Positions 1 to 13,105 are shown, counted from the first letter of the stretch. The stretch: 64,000 bases of DNA from Mesocricetibacter intestinalis (GCF_004363295.1 NZ_SNYQ01000003.1:124001-188000); one strand, 5' to 3'. Notes: generated by a model not told the origin, from the sequence alone. Made by a program: numbers and translations.

Positions 1-2035
1 TGGGTTCCAGAATAGGTTTTAGGGACTCGTGCTGGTAATGAGCATCGGGATAAGAAACCTCCTCGCGCCCGTGTTTACGATCGATAAAGTTATCCACCAT
101 GCCCGATTGCAGCGGGCCGGGACGAAACAAAGCCACCAGAGCGATAATATCTTCAAAGCAGTCCGGTTGCAGGCGTTTAATCAAATCTTTCATGCCGCGC
201 GATTCCAACTGGAACACTGCGGTAGTTTCCGCATTCTGTAACAGGCTGAAAGATTTTTTATCGTCCAGCGGAATGGCGTTGATATCTACCGGCGCCTTGC
301 CTTCTTTGCTTAAACGGGCGTTAATCATATCCAGCGCCCATTTAATAATGGTCAGGGTGCGTAAGCCGAGAAAGTCGAATTTAACCAGACCGGCGTATTC
401 CACATCGTTTTTATCGAAATGGGTAACCGGATGCAGCCCTTCGGTATCGCAGTAAAGGGGAGAAAAGTCGGTAATTTTGGTCGGTGAAATCACGACCCCG
501 CCGGCGTGCTTACCGGCATTACGGGTTACCCCCTCCAGTTTGCGCGCCATATCAATCAGCGCTTTGACCTCTTCGTCGCCGTCGTAGATTATCTGTAACT
601 GAGGCTCCGCTTCAAAGGCTTTGGCCAAGGTCATGCCGGGATCGGGCGGAATCAGTTTGGAGATGCGATCCACAAAACCGTACGGGTGGCCCAGTACGCG
701 TCCCACGTCGCGGATCACCGCTTTGGCCGCCATGGTACCGAAGGTGATAATCTGTGATACGGCGTCCCGACCGTAGGTTTCCGCCACATGTTCAATCACC
801 CGGTCGCGTCCGTCCATACAGAAGTCCACATCAAAGTCCGGCATGGAAACGCGTTCCGGGTTGAGAAAACGTTCAAACAGTAAATCGAAAGCTAAAGGAT
901 CCAAATCGGTAATTTTTAGAGAATAGGCCACCAGAGAGCCTGCACCGGAACCCCGCCCCGGGCCGACCGGGATTCCGTTATCCTTCGACCACTGAATAAA
1001 TTCCATCACGATCAGGAAGTAGCCGGGAAATCCCATTTGGTTAATGACGCCTAATTCCACTTCCAGCCGTTGATCATAAACTTTGCGTTTTTCCGACCGC
1101 TCTTTTTCCTCCGGAAATAATACCTGCAGGCGTTGTTCCAAGCCTTCACGGGCCTTTTTAATTAAAAAGTCTTCGGTACTGAGTTCGCCGGTAGGAAACT
1201 GCGGCAGGAAATATTCGCCTAGGCGAATGGTAACATTACAGCGTCGGGCGATAAGCAGACTGTTTTCCAGCGCACTGGGAATATCCGCAAATAAGCGGCA
1301 CATTTCCTGTTCGCTGCGGAAATATTGCTGCGGGGTATAATTTTTCGGACGCTTCGGATCATCAAGGGTATAGCCGTCATGAATCGCCACCCGAATTTCA
1401 TGGGCCTCGAAATCCTCGCTGCGTAAGAAACAGACGTCGTTAACCGCCACCACCGGCAATGCGCATTGTGCGGCAAGTTCCAGTGCGGCGCGAATATAGC
1501 GTTCGTCTTCATGATGGCCGGTGCGGCTTAGGCTGAGATAAAAATGATCGGCAAAATATGTTTGATAAAAAGCCACCGCACTCAGGGCGTCGCCAGGCTT
1601 ATTCTTCAACAGTTTATTGCCGATATCCCCCAGCCGTCCGCCGGACAAAATAATAATGCCTTCGCGGTGTTCAATCAGCCAGTCCTGATCGATATAGGGC
1701 AAATCCGAATAACCGCGCTGATAGGCTTTGGACAGCAACAGGGTAATGTTTTTATAACCGGTATTATTCTTCGCCAATAGGGTCAGGTTAAACTTTTCCT
1801 CTGCACAGAGCTCGCTTTGAACTAAAACATCGGCACCTATTATGGGTTTTATTCCGGCGGACAGCGCTTCGCCGTAAAATTTCACCAATCCGCAGAAATT
1901 GGTAAAATCCGTTAACGCCATCGCCACCATATTTTCCTGTACGCAGGCATTAACCAAGGGCTTAACCTTGGCGATACCGTCAATCATAGAGAAATCACTG
2001 TGTACGTGCAGATGCACGAAACGGGGTTCCGACAT
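1..2035 (-). CDS. dnaE: DNA polymerase III alpha subunit, N-terminal part
   Basis: Catalytic subunit of the replicative polymerase. Only the first 678 codons lie in the window; the gene runs off the left edge (family length about 1160). The start at 2035 gives [14 protein letters not shown], as in E. coli. Residues 1-270 are the PHP domain. The polymerase aspartates are visible in PDFDVDF (D402 and D404) and in KFDFLGL (D554). The first PHP motif reads HxH at residues 10-12, whereas E. coli (from memory) has Arg at 10; the next motif is TDF rather than TDH, so the metal site is probably incomplete. The frame is open over the whole stretch. Certain identification; only the C-terminal half is unseen. 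Confidence 0.97.
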   Translation of the reverse strand, partial: MSEPRFVHLHVHSDFSMIDGIAKVKPLVNACVQENMVAMALTDFTNFCGLVKFYGEALSAGIKPIIGADVLVQSELCAEEKFNLTLLAKNNTGYKNITLLLSKAYQRGYSDLPYIDQDWLIEHREGIIILSGGRLGDIGNKLLKNKPGDALSAVAFYQTYFADHFYLSLSRTGHHEDERYIRAALELAAQCALPVVAVNDVCFLRSEDFEAHEIRVAIHDGYTLDDPKRPKNYTPQQYFRSEQEMCRLFADIPSALENSLLIARRCNVTIRLGEYFLPQFPTGELSTEDFLIKKAREGLEQRLQVLFPEEKERSEKRKVYDQRLEVELGVINQMGFPGYFLIVMEFIQWSKDNGIPVGPGRGSGAGSLVAYSLKITDLDPLAFDLLFERFLNPERVSMPDFDVDFCMDGRDRVIEHVAETYGRDAVSQIITFGTMAAKAVIRDVGRVLGHPYGFVDRISKLIPPDPGMTLAKAFEAEPQLQIIYDGDEEVKALIDMARKLEGVTRNAGKHAGGVVISPTKITDFSPLYCDTEGLHPVTHFDKNDVEYAGLVKFDFLGLRTLTIIKWALDMINARLSKEGKAPVDINAIPLDDKKSFSLLQNAETTAVFQLESRGMKDLIKRLQPDCFEDIIALVALFRPGPLQSGMVDNFIDRKHGREEVSYPDAHYQHESLKPILEP

Positions 2036-2064
2036 AAAAATCCTTAATTCAATGCTCAACAGAA

Positions 2065-2082
2065 GCGGCGCCTGTACGCCGC
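2065..2082 (-). terminator. Hairpin after paeA
   Basis: Six-base stem GCGGCG/CGCCGC with a six-base loop between the end of paeA and the start of dnaE. It lacks a clear T-run, so it may only be a weak terminator or a processing site. Confidence 0.35.
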
Positions 2083-2092
2083 CGTTTAGCCG

Positions 2093-3412
2093 CTATGATG
2101 CGGCGGAAGTGTCTTTAGTTTGATCCAAATCCTTGCGGTAGGATACCATCAGCTGATCGATTTTAAAGTTTTCGGTATCGATAATTTCAAATTTATATTT
2201 ATCGTACAGAACAAAATCGGTTTTTTTCGGAATTTTGCGCAGAATATACATCATAAAGCCGGCGATGGTTTCGTAGTTCTCTTCATCGGGAAAACTTTCA
2301 ATATCCAGCGCACGCATAACATCTTCCAAGGGAGTTGCACCGTCAATCAACCAGGAATCTTCGTCCCGGCGGACAATTTGCTCTTCCTCGCTGGACACCA
2401 GCTCGCCCATAACGATACTCATTACGTCATTTAGGGTAACTATACCAACCACCAGTGCATATTCATTCACAATAACGGCAAAATCCTCGCCGGCAGATTT
2501 AAACAGTTCCAGCACTTCATACAGGGAAAGCGTATCCGGGATAAACAGCGGTTTGCGCAAAATACGCTGATCCGTAAGCGCCACTTGCTCCTCCTGCAGA
2601 TACAGGGTAAGCAAACTATGGGATTCCACATAACCCAAAATTTTATCCGGCCCGTTTTCACAAATCAGAAATTTGGCATGGGAATGGGATTTTAAGGTAT
2701 CCATCACCTGCGCCCGGCTGAAAGAGCGGTCGAAAAATACGATATTTTCGCGCGTAGTCATGGTGGAAGTTACGGTGCGCTGTTGCATATCAAAAATATT
2801 TTCAATCAGATAATGTTCCTGCGCTTTCAATACGCCGGCTTCGGCGCCGGCATCCACCATGGCGACGATATCTTCCGAAGTCATGCTATCGTGGCGTACG
2901 GTAGAAATCTTAAATAAACGGAATAACCCGTTGGCAACGGAATCGAAAATCCACACCAGCGGTTTAAATACAATGATACATAGGCTCATCAGCCCGACCA
3001 CCCGCAGCGCTACCGCTTCCGGATAAGTAATCGCCAATCGTTTCGGCATTAAATCCGCCAGCAGAATAAAGGCACTGGTTACCGCCAGAAACGACCCCCA
3101 GGCCGCCGCACTTTCAATCCATTCTCCGGCACCGTAATGGGATAACATAGTCTGCAAATAAGGGCGTACGGCACTTTCGCCGATCATTCCGCCGAATACC
3201 GCCACCATATTCAGTCCGATTTGCACCACCGTAATAAAGCGCCCCGGGTGTTCCTGCAGTTCCAGAACCTTCTCCGCCCGCTTATCGCCCTCATTGGCCA
3301 TGGCTTGTAATTTAAGACGACGCGCACCGGCAAGAGAAATTTCGGCGGAGGAAACTATGGCACTGATAATAATCAGCAAAGCCAGAATAAAAATAGCTTC
3401 AATTAAATTCAT
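2093..3412 (-). CDS. paeA: Polyamine export protein of the HlyC/CorC (CNNM) family
   Basis: Inner-membrane protein of 439 residues, close in length and N-terminal sequence to E. coli YtfL, now called PaeA, which exports cadaverine and putrescine. Order of parts: a DUF21/CNNM membrane domain (residues 1-180, with about four hydrophobic segments and the SAEISLAGARR motif near residue 22), a CBS-domain pair (about 200-335) and a C-terminal CorC/HlyC domain (about 350-425). It is often annotated as haemolysin, which is misleading for this family. It lies between dnaE and a DUF1523 gene on the same strand, with hairpins on both sides, so it may be a single-gene transcript. The substrate is inferred from the E. 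coli relative only. Confidence 0.85.
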   Translation of the reverse strand: MNLIEAIFILALLIIISAIVSSAEISLAGARRLKLQAMANEGDKRAEKVLELQEHPGRFITVVQIGLNMVAVFGGMIGESAVRPYLQTMLSHYGAGEWIESAAAWGSFLAVTSAFILLADLMPKRLAITYPEAVALRVVGLMSLCIIVFKPLVWIFDSVANGLFRLFKISTVRHDSMTSEDIVAMVDAGAEAGVLKAQEHYLIENIFDMQQRTVTSTMTTRENIVFFDRSFSRAQVMDTLKSHSHAKFLICENGPDKILGYVESHSLLTLYLQEEQVALTDQRILRKPLFIPDTLSLYEVLELFKSAGEDFAVIVNEYALVVGIVTLNDVMSIVMGELVSSEEEQIVRRDEDSWLIDGATPLEDVMRALDIESFPDEENYETIAGFMMYILRKIPKKTDFVLYDKYKFEIIDTENFKIDQLMVSYRKDLDQTKDTSAAS

Positions 3413-3437
3413 AATCTTGTGTCAATATGGTTGAAAG

Positions 3438-3459
3438 CGGGACGCTTTATAGCGTCCCG
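3438..3459 (-). terminator. Hairpin after the DUF1523 gene
   Basis: Perfect nine-base stem CGGGACGCT/AGCGTCCCG around a four-base loop, directly after the DUF1523 gene and before paeA. The T-run that follows on the minus strand is short (CTTTC). Confidence 0.6.
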
Positions 3460-3466
3460 ATCAATA

Positions 3467-3988
3467 TTATTCGCTGTCAAACCAACCGCGAATCAACTGA
3501 ATAGAGAAAAACAGGGTGATCAGCCCCAGAAAATAGAAAATATAGCTGAGAATCGGATGTGATGTTTCGCCTTCGGCCACTTCGTTGATAGAAACCGCAT
3601 TGCGGAATTCATCGAACATCACTAAACGCCAGCCATAGTATTTAACCTGAACCCAGCGTTGTTCCTGAGCAAAATTAGCGGCTTTTGCCTGCAAATCGGC
3701 AGAACCGAATTTAAAGTAAAAAGGAAATCCCCAACGCGTATCTTCGTTGCGGTAAACCATAGGCTTGCTTTCATCCGCTCGCTGAGTGTAAATATAATAT
3801 ACGTCGCGGGTCGGCCCGTCCGCCGGATTGGCTTTAGTAATAGGCCCGTCCTTATCCACTCGTTTTACATCTACGCCGGTAACCCGGGTGGTTTCATAAT
3901 GAGGGAAAACGAAATAAATTCCCGCAAACAGCACCCCATGAAATAAAATAACTACGGTAAAAAGAAAATATTTGATGATTTTGCGCAT
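3467..3988 (-). CDS. DUF1523-family membrane protein
   Basis: Protein of 173 residues that I recognise as the DUF1523 family from its overall sequence; function unknown. It has a hydrophobic segment at residues 5-28, a soluble middle of about 110 residues rich in aromatic amino acids (RWGFPFYFKFGSADLQAKA, WVQVKYYGWR), and a second hydrophobic segment at about 146-166. With both ends in the membrane the middle part probably faces the periplasm. It follows the ycfH gene on the same strand after 30 bases and is closed by a strong hairpin. No catalytic motif is visible. Family assignment fairly sure, role unknown. Confidence 0.7.
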   Translation of the reverse strand: MRKIIKYFLFTVVILFHGVLFAGIYFVFPHYETTRVTGVDVKRVDKDGPITKANPADGPTRDVYYIYTQRADESKPMVYRNEDTRWGFPFYFKFGSADLQAKAANFAQEQRWVQVKYYGWRLVMFDEFRNAVSINEVAEGETSHPILSYIFYFLGLITLFFSIQLIRGWFDSE

Positions 3989-4018
3989 AATCTGACCCTT
4001 TGCTCCAAGACCTTTCGA

Positions 4019-4801
4019 TTATAACACGCTTATGTTAAATAAACGTTCAAAATTTTGTGTGCTAATCCGAGCAAATTCCTGCGCCGATACCCCTTTCAGG
4101 GCCGCAACATATTCGCAAACTTCGCGGGTATATGCCGGTTGATTCTGCTTACCGCGATAAGGTACCGGCGCCAAATAAGGCGAATCGGTTTCCACCAGCA
4201 AACGTTCCAAAGGCACCTTGCGGATAACATCGCGAATAGCTTCGGCATTTTTAAAGGTGATGATGCCGGAACAGGAAATATAAAAGCCTAAATCCAGCGC
4301 CGCCTCCGCCATTTCTTGATTTTCCGTAAAGCAATGCAGTACGCCGCCGCATTTTTCCGCATGATTTTCGCGTAAAATAGCCAGGGTATCCGCACGGGCG
4401 CTACGGGTATGAATAATCACCGGCTTCTTAAGCTCATTGGCAACCTCAATCTGTTCGGCAAAAACCTTTTGCTGCAAGGCTTTGTTTTCTGCGCTGTAAT
4501 AATAATCCAAGCCGATTTCCCCGATGGCCACGACCTTGCTGTCTTGCGCCAAGCGATACAGACGTTCGCGCTCAAAGGGTTCTTCGTCTAAATCCAGCGG
4601 GTGCAGCCCGCAAGCCAAAGAGACCTCATTGCGATGAGCCAGCGCATCACGCATTTTTTCAAAGCGGCTCATGGTTACTCCGATGGATAAAATATGCTTT
4701 ACGTTGCGTGCCTTCGCTTTCTCGATCACATCATCAATATCCTGATGTAAATTTTCATAATCCAGCGCATCCAAATGGCAATGGCTGTCCACAATAAACA
4801 T
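4019..4801 (-). CDS. ycfH: TatD-family metal-dependent deoxyribonuclease
   Basis: Predicted 260-residue TIM-barrel hydrolase of the TatD family, closest in context and sequence to YcfH. The metal ligands are visible: HxH in SHCHLD (residues 7-9), GEIGLDYY near residue 94, IIHTR near 130, HCF near 157 and ETDSPYL near 204. It lies downstream of holB, tmk and mltG on the same strand, the same neighbourhood as in E. coli (yceG-tmk-holB-ycfH), and probably belongs to that operon: the gap to holB is 36 bases. Family members show 3'-5' DNase activity; the physiological substrate is uncertain. Confidence 0.92.
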   Translation of the reverse strand: MFIVDSHCHLDALDYENLHQDIDDVIEKAKARNVKHILSIGVTMSRFEKMRDALAHRNEVSLACGLHPLDLDEEPFERERLYRLAQDSKVVAIGEIGLDYYYSAENKALQQKVFAEQIEVANELKKPVIIHTRSARADTLAILRENHAEKCGGVLHCFTENQEMAEAALDLGFYISCSGIITFKNAEAIRDVIRKVPLERLLVETDSPYLAPVPYRGKQNQPAYTREVCEYVAALKGVSAQEFARISTQNFERLFNISVL

Positions 4802-4837
4802 AATGCTCGTTCCTTAATAATTTGGTAATAACCGCTC

Positions 4838-5827
4838 TTAGGCGGTTTCTTTATTGATTAGTAATTTGCTCAGTCCGTCCAACAATATCAGTTCCTGATT
4901 CACCCCATTAATCGTGGCCAAATCCGAACGGATATTCTGCATAATACGATAGGCGCGCAGCAAACTGGCGGCGGACTGACGTTCGGCAAACTGATTAACC
5001 GCTTTGCTAAAATCCGTATTTAGCCAATGTTGAGAAATATTCAGCCGGGCTTTAAGCGCATCGGATAAAAACGAAATCAACCAGTCGAGCTGCTGAAAAA
5101 TAATCTCTTTATCAAAATGGGGCAGCAGTTCCAGCGGATCCTTACGCTGATAAAAACGCCAGAACTGAGTAAAAAGTATAAGGCGCTTTTGTAACATTTC
5201 CCCTTGTAGGCAATCCCGTGCACTCAGTACCCTACCGTAATTGATCCTTAGGGCGATAGCGATATCTTGTGCAGAGGCAGTGCATTCCTCCATCAGCCAT
5301 TGGGCCGCCTTTTGCGTGCTGGGGCAATGAATCACCCAAGGTTGACAACGGCTGTAGATGGTTGCCGGCAGGGCGGCGGAAATATCGCTTTGCAGTAAAA
5401 AATAAGTTTGCGGCCGAGGTTCTTCCAATGTTTTTAACAACGCATTGGCGGCGTTTTCCGTCAAGCGTTCCGCCCCCTGTAAATAAACCACTTTGTTACC
5501 GCCCTGCTGTGCGTGCTGGCTGACTTTTTCGCTGATTTCACGCACCTGATCCACACCTATATCTTTATTTTCTATGGGCGCAAGCAAATAAAAATCGGGG
5601 TGAGAACCGGCCCGAAATAACTGACAGGAATGACATTGACCGCAAGCTTTCTGCGCCGCATTGATATGCTGACACAGCAGTAAATTAGCCGTTGCCTTCG
5701 CCAGCTGCTCCGTGCCTATACCGCTTTCGCTTCGCAACAACAAGGCGTGATGACCGCGTCCGTTCAAAAAGGTCTGACGAATTTTTTCATAATCGGGCAA
5801 CAACCAAGGATATAAATTCAGCACCAT
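4838..5827 (-). CDS. holB: DNA polymerase III delta-prime subunit
   Basis: Clamp-loader subunit of 329 residues that, with delta and the DnaX proteins, opens the beta clamp. The AAA+ P-loop position holds SGIGTEQLA and lacks the GKS lysine, as usual for delta-prime. A four-cysteine zinc module follows (CQHINAAQKACGQCHSC, residues 52-68). The sensor region with LLKTLEEPRP (about 130) and the SRCQPW motif near 160 are clear. The start has a GGAGG just three bases upstream; this site lies in one arm of an inverted repeat with a copy just past the tmk stop (5831-5845 and 5902-5916), which could hide it. Confidence 0.95.
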   Translation of the reverse strand: MVLNLYPWLLPDYEKIRQTFLNGRGHHALLLRSESGIGTEQLAKATANLLLCQHINAAQKACGQCHSCQLFRAGSHPDFYLLAPIENKDIGVDQVREISEKVSQHAQQGGNKVVYLQGAERLTENAANALLKTLEEPRPQTYFLLQSDISAALPATIYSRCQPWVIHCPSTQKAAQWLMEECTASAQDIAIALRINYGRVLSARDCLQGEMLQKRLILFTQFWRFYQRKDPLELLPHFDKEIIFQQLDWLISFLSDALKARLNISQHWLNTDFSKAVNQFAERQSAASLLRAYRIMQNIRSDLATINGVNQELILLDGLSKLLINKETA

Positions 5828-5830
5828 AGC

Positions 5831-5916
5831 CCTCCGTTATTTTCCGGCGGGAGACGGAGGCGATAAAAACCCCGTCGAGGCGAATATATGCGGAAAGGGC
5901 GGGAAAATAACCGAGG
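5831..5916 (-). promoter_or_regulatory. Inverted repeat covering the holB ribosome binding site
   Basis: On the minus-strand RNA, the 15 bases at 5916-5902 can pair with the 15 bases at 5845-5831 with a single mismatch (arms CCTCGGTTATTTTCC and GGAAAATAACGGAGG). The second arm contains the GGAGG of holB. The 56-base loop holds a smaller stem GACGG/CCGTC. The first arm lies just after the tmk stop, so translating ribosomes leaving tmk could open it. Confidence 0.5.
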
Positions 5917-5926
5917 CTCGCATACG

Positions 5927-6568
5927 CTATTCTCCTGCGGCGGAGCTATCAAGCAAGCCGAGCCGAACCGCCTCGACAATATCCGCAGCCACCTTTTCCG
6001 CCGACTGAGAGGCATCAATCAACACCGCTTTCGGATTATTTCGTACCAACTGCAAATAACGGCTGCGAGCCCGGGTAAAAAACTCGATATTCTGTTGCTC
6101 GATACGATCCAATGCGCCGCGTCCTCTGGCCCGAGCCAAACCGAGCTGAGGATCAATATCCAAATATAGGGTCAGATCCGGTTCAAAATCACCCAATACC
6201 GCTTGCTTGAGCTGATTCAGTAATTTATCCTCCAGACCGCGCCCGCCGCCCTGATAAGCTTGGGTAGACATATCATGGCGATCGCCGATTACCCATTTCC
6301 CCGCTGCCAGCGCCGGACGAATAAGGGTCTCCACTAATTGAGTTCGGGCGGCGTATAGCATCAGTAACTCCGCCTTATCGGTGGTATGTTCACCCTCGCA
6401 ACCTTCTTTCCACAAACGACGCAGCGCTTCAGCAATGGGGGTGCCGCCCGGTTCCCGAGTAGTGATAAAATCAATCCCCCTTGCCCTTAATAAGGAGCGG
6501 ATTGCATTTACCGCAGTGGTTTTACCTGCCCCTTCCAATCCTTCGATAACAATAAATTTGGCGCTCAT
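5927..6568 (-). CDS. tmk: Thymidylate kinase
   Basis: Phosphorylates dTMP to dTDP with ATP on the way to dTTP. Length 213 residues is normal. The P-loop GLEGAGKTT is at residues 9-17, the TREPGGTP motif at 37-44, and the substrate-binding and LID region [16 protein letters not shown] begins near residue 94. The start codon overlaps the mltG stop by one base (TAATG on the minus strand), so the two are probably translationally coupled. Downstream, a 98-base gap with an inverted repeat separates it from holB. Firm identification. Confidence 0.97.
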   Translation of the reverse strand: MSAKFIVIEGLEGAGKTTAVNAIRSLLRARGIDFITTREPGGTPIAEALRRLWKEGCEGEHTTDKAELLMLYAARTQLVETLIRPALAAGKWVIGDRHDMSTQAYQGGGRGLEDKLLNQLKQAVLGDFEPDLTLYLDIDPQLGLARARGRGALDRIEQQNIEFFTRARSRYLQLVRNNPKAVLIDASQSAEKVAADIVEAVRLGLLDSSAAGE

Positions 6569-7617
6569 TATTTGTCCTTTTGCTTACTTCTATACCAGCG
6601 CAGATATTCCTGCACCGCTCGATTATGTTCGCTCAGGTTGCGACTGAATTTATGCCCGCCCGAACCGTCCGCCACGAAATACAGAAAATCGGTTTTAGCC
6701 GGCTTCGCCACCGCTTGCAAAGAACTTTCGCTCGGCATGGCGATGGGGGTCGGCGGTAATCCCTCAATCACATAGGTATTGTAAGCGGTGGGCCGTTCCA
6801 GATCCTTTTTACGAATATTGCCTTGATATTCATCGCCCATACCGTAGATAACCGTAGGATCCGTTTGTAATTTCATTTTCCGTTTCAAGCGGTTGATAAA
6901 GACCGAGGCCACTTGCGGCCGTTCCGCCGCAATGGCGCTTTCCTTTTCTACAATGGAAGCCAGAATCAGCATCTGATAAGGGTCTTCCAGCGGTAAATCG
7001 GCCTCCCGTTCACGCCAGGCTTTTTCCAGCGCCTGTTTCATTCTTCCCGCGGCGCGTTTCAACAAAGCCAAATCGGTGGAATTCGGTGTGTAGTTATAGG
7101 TATCGGGGTAGAGCCAGCCTTCGATTTTTTTCTGCTGCTGCAATAAACCCATATCCGGTAATTCCAATAGGGCAAAAATCTCCGCTTCCGATTTACCCGC
7201 TAAGCTTTGGGTTAAATGGGGTGCCCGCTGCAAGGTGCTTTGCCAGCTTTTAAAGGTATCGCCCTCAATAAAACGAAGGCTGAACTGCGCCTCCTTACCC
7301 GAATTAAGCAGCATTAACAAATCCCGCAGGGTTTTCACCCCCTTCAGCGCATAAGTCCCCGCTTTCACCTTATTCAGCTCAGGTTCCAGTTTCAGCCACC
7401 ATGGCAGCCATTTTGCCTCCCGAGCCGGAATAATATTTTCCTGCACCAACAGATCCGCCAGTTTTTTACCGCTGCTGCCGCGGTTTAAAGTCAGCAGTTG
7501 ATCCGGCCGTACATTCACTTCCAATAGCGCCAGTCGCTGCAGACGATGATAGCCCCAGAAACCGGCACCGACGGCCAGCATTACCACAAGCAGAAAGATG
7601 ACAAAACATTTTTTCAT
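6568..7617 (-). CDS. mltG: Endolytic murein transglycosylase MltG
   Basis: Inner-membrane lytic transglycosylase (YceG) that cuts new glycan strands and is thought to set their length. A single N-terminal membrane anchor (residues 5-25) is followed by a LysM-like part and the YceG catalytic domain. The catalytic Glu lies in [15 protein letters not shown], followed by [24 protein letters not shown] place the start at the ATG at 7617 (MKKCFVIF, 349 residues, like E. coli). An upstream in-frame TTG at 7632 is the alternative; an AGGGA lies directly before that TTG and 15 bases before the ATG, so the start is not settled. First gene of mltG-tmk-holB-ycfH. Confidence 0.94.
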   Translation of the reverse strand: MKKCFVIFLLVVMLAVGAGFWGYHRLQRLALLEVNVRPDQLLTLNRGSSGKKLADLLVQENIIPAREAKWLPWWLKLEPELNKVKAGTYALKGVKTLRDLLMLLNSGKEAQFSLRFIEGDTFKSWQSTLQRAPHLTQSLAGKSEAEIFALLELPDMGLLQQQKKIEGWLYPDTYNYTPNSTDLALLKRAAGRMKQALEKAWREREADLPLEDPYQMLILASIVEKESAIAAERPQVASVFINRLKRKMKLQTDPTVIYGMGDEYQGNIRKKDLERPTAYNTYVIEGLPPTPIAMPSESSLQAVAKPAKTDFLYFVADGSGGHKFSRNLSEHNRAVQEYLRWYRSKQKDK

Positions 7618-7622
7618 AATAA

Positions 7623-10823
<3,201 letters not shown>

Positions 10824-10837
10824 AGGCTATATGCCTA

Positions 10838-10866
10838 ATATACGGCTGAAAATTTCAGCCGTATAT
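10838..10866. terminator. Bidirectional palindromic terminator
   Basis: Near-perfect 29-base palindrome (14-base arms, ATATACGGCTGAAA and its complement) between the converging lacZ and flavin reductase-like genes; T-rich sequence follows on the plus strand. Confidence 0.75.
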
Positions 10867-10884
10867 GTTTTGGATAAATGCGCT

Positions 10885-11445
10885 TTATGCCAGATTGATC
10901 CCTTTACCGATAAGATAAAACTGGCCGCCGGCAACATAATGCAGGGTACGCAATTCATCAGGCACTTGATCAAAGCGCCAATGTCCGTCGGCAAAAATAC
11001 GCTCATCCGCCCAAGCCGCCATAATTTCCCCGATAAATAAATCATGGGCTTGCTGATTGTGCGGTTCGGGAATCAGTTTACATATCAACCAGGCGGCGCA
11101 GTCGCGCACTAAGGGAAGGTCAAATCCGTCCTGATAAAATAGCGATAAGCGATCCAACTTATGAGGTACATCTTTACGGCTTTGTCCCATTGCCATCACC
11201 AATTCCGCCTGTTTAGCCACCGGAATCTGTATGGCGAAATAACCGCTCTTTTCAATCAATTGGCGGGTGTAGGCAATTTTATCCACCACAATGGTTAATT
11301 TTGCCTGAGGTGCATAATCCAAAGCGCACACCCAAGCCGCCGACATTACGTTTTCAATGCCATTATGCTTGGCTGAAATCATTGTGGTCGGTCCGTGGTT
11401 CAGTAAGCGATAGGCTTTTTCTATAGGTACGGGTTTGATGGCCAT
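10885..11445 (-). CDS. Flavin reductase-like (flavoredoxin-type) domain protein
   Basis: Protein of 186 residues with the flavin reductase-like, FMN-binding split-barrel fold: N-terminal PVPIEKAYRLLNHGPTTMISA, then NVMSAAWVCALDYAP, the usual phosphate-binding stretch, and C-terminal LHYVAGGQFYLIGKG, typical of flavoredoxin-like proteins. Members bind FMN and either reduce flavin with NAD(P)H or carry electrons; I cannot tell which here. It sits downstream of an Old Yellow Enzyme gene on the same strand, separated by a terminator hairpin, so a shared redox role is an inference from proximity. Confidence 0.8.
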   Translation of the reverse strand: MAIKPVPIEKAYRLLNHGPTTMISAKHNGIENVMSAAWVCALDYAPQAKLTIVVDKIAYTRQLIEKSGYFAIQIPVAKQAELVMAMGQSRKDVPHKLDRLSLFYQDGFDLPLVRDCAAWLICKLIPEPHNQQAHDLFIGEIMAAWADERIFADGHWRFDQVPDELRTLHYVAGGQFYLIGKGINLA

Positions 11446-11481
11446 AAATTTATTTCTCTAAAATAAAAATTCTTCAAAAAA

Positions 11482-11509
11482 GAACCGCACTTTTATAGCG
11501 GTGCGGTTC
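11482..11509 (-). terminator. Terminator built on an uptake signal
   Basis: Inverted repeat GAACCGCAC/GTGCGGTTC with a ten-base loop; on the minus strand it is followed by TTTTTT. The left arm contains the uptake core ACCGCACTT (11484-11492). It ends the Old Yellow Enzyme transcript. Confidence 0.85.
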
Positions 11510-11525
11510 GCTGATTTACATGCGC

Positions 11526-12641
11526 TTAAATATCCAGGGGCTGCCAGCCTTTACCTTTCAGCGGCGGCAGCCAGTCGCCCCCCTGTACGCATAATTGCCA
11601 CAGGTGATCGGGAATTCCGTAATGATCCGGGCGGGCGGGATCCAATTCGACAACAATTTCATTTTCCCGACCGTCGGCAATCAGCTTAGCGAACTGCGGA
11701 TTGAGCATTACCGTTTTACCTACATCGATAAATTCCGCCCAGCCCGTTTGATAAGCGGCTAAAACCTGGTCGGCGCTAAATAAATTTCCAACCCCAATCA
11801 GGGCGATTTTACCGACGGTGCGTTGATGAATAGCGGCCATTCTTGCCAAGTTCGTATCGGCGCCACGGCGAACTTTTTTATAGAAATCCCATAAGGAAAC
11901 GTGCAGATATTGTAAGGATTTCTCCATTAATCCATCGACTAAGCTAAGGGTTTCTTTCATGGTCAGCCCTTTCTCTCCCGCTTCTTCCGGAGAGAAACGA
12001 TAACCTAAAATAAAATCGGGGCGCTGATGTTTTTCCCGTACCGCAATTACCGCATCCACCACGGCCAGAGGAAAAGCAAGGGGTTCGCCCCAAGGGTCCG
12101 TACGTAAATTGGTTTGTGCAGAATAAAATTGCTGAATGAGATAAGCATTGGCACCATGAATTTCCACCCCGTCAAAACCGGCTCGAATAGCCAGCTCGGT
12201 GGCATGAGCAAAAGCATTCACCAAATCCTGTACTTCCTGCTCGGTTAAAGCCTCCGCCCCATTTATGGCGGAAGGCGCCGTAACTCTGTCATTTAATTCG
12301 GGCAGGCTGAGAGCGCCGCCGTGATGAATCTGTAAAATCGCCTTTGCCCCTTGTCCCTGAATAATCCGAGCCACTTCCCTTAAACTCGGTAAATCTTTCT
12401 CGGCAACGGCTTCCGGCTGCCCGGCAAAGGCTTTACCGCCCTTAGCAACCAGCGTAGCTGCAGTAATAAATAAACCGAAATCCGTTGCCCGATGTTGTAA
12501 AAATCGACGTTCCTGTTCACTTAGGCTACCGTCTTCGTTTGAGGCGAAATGCGTCATTGGGGCTACGGTTAAGCGGTTTTTAACCCTTACTCCGTTATTT
12601 AAGGTATAGGGTTCAAAAAGCGGTTGATATTTAGGGTTCAT
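11526..12641 (-). CDS. NADH:flavin oxidoreductase, Old Yellow Enzyme family
   Basis: FMN-dependent ene-reductase-like TIM barrel, 371 residues. Visible family features: the N-terminal LFEPYTLNNGVRVKNRLTVAPM, LQIHHGGA in the third strand, AGFDGVEIHGANAYLIQQF with the substrate-site HxxN, and the phosphate-binding C-terminal part around IGVGNLFSADQVLAA. The common NYRTDxWGG variant is NLRTDPWGE. Members reduce activated double bonds in enones or nitro compounds; the natural substrate is unknown. It is probably transcribed with the NTF2-like gene 80 bases upstream, both facing a divergent LysR regulator, which suggests control by that regulator. Confidence 0.88.
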   Translation of the reverse strand: MNPKYQPLFEPYTLNNGVRVKNRLTVAPMTHFASNEDGSLSEQERRFLQHRATDFGLFITAATLVAKGGKAFAGQPEAVAEKDLPSLREVARIIQGQGAKAILQIHHGGALSLPELNDRVTAPSAINGAEALTEQEVQDLVNAFAHATELAIRAGFDGVEIHGANAYLIQQFYSAQTNLRTDPWGEPLAFPLAVVDAVIAVREKHQRPDFILGYRFSPEEAGEKGLTMKETLSLVDGLMEKSLQYLHVSLWDFYKKVRRGADTNLARMAAIHQRTVGKIALIGVGNLFSADQVLAAYQTGWAEFIDVGKTVMLNPQFAKLIADGRENEIVVELDPARPDHYGIPDHLWQLCVQGGDWLPPLKGKGWQPLDI

Positions 12642-12721
12642 TTGTGTTCCTTTAATTTCTTTCCAGCGGTCGCTTTATTCGGAGAAATCCCAATAAAAAT
12701 CCACCGCTTACGATGATATGA

Positions 12722-13105
12722 TTAGTAATGAGCGTGAAAAATCTTACTAATGATAATCCATTTTCCGTCGATTTTTAACAAATTGAAATAATCGGTAAAA
12801 CCGTAACCGCTCAACTCATCCGTATCCACTCTGGCAGAAGCGGCAGTACCGCTGATATCAATATAGGCAATGGCGACACGCGGGTTGTCAGAAGGTTTAA
12901 AATGATTATCAATGGTTGGAAATAATGTATCCGCAACCGCTCCGCCGCTTAATTGACCATTTTCGTCCGCATTGTACATTGTGGCAACCTTATGGAACGC
13001 CGGGCGCATAATTTCACTTTTAGCCTGTTTACCGCCCTCGCTGTATTGGTTAATTAACAAATGTTCAATGGCTTTATAATCCTGGGTATAGGTTGGTTTT
13101 GTCAT
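12722..13105 (-). CDS. NTF2-like protein (putative lumazine-binding type)
   Basis: Small protein of 127 residues of the SnoaL/NTF2-like fold, resembling the putative lumazine-binding family. The pattern is helix-rich N-terminal half (DYKAIEHLLINQYSEGGKQAKSEIMRPAFH) and strand-rich second half (VAIAYIDISGTAASARVDTDELSG, TDYFNLLKIDGKWIIISKIFHAHY). No signal peptide. Such proteins bind small ligands or act as minor enzymes; no function can be assigned. The GAGGAG ribosome site eight bases before the ATG is locked in a ten-base stem with an upstream copy (see 13103-13158). It is divergent from a LysR gene and upstream of the Old Yellow Enzyme gene. Confidence 0.8.
   Translation of the reverse strand: MTKPTYTQDYKAIEHLLINQYSEGGKQAKSEIMRPAFHKVATMYNADENGQLSGGAVADTLFPTIDNHFKPSDNPRVAIAYIDISGTAASARVDTDELSGYGFTDYFNLLKIDGKWIIISKIFHAHY

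Noticed and set aside
1083-1512. Frames inside dnaE on both strands
   Set aside because: Shadows of the long dnaE frame, which is open throughout and strongly conserved.
4838-4860. Hairpin AACCGC/GCGGTT at the end of holB as terminator
   Set aside because: The T-run is on the plus strand, while the genes are on the minus strand, and ycfH follows closely; probably chance.
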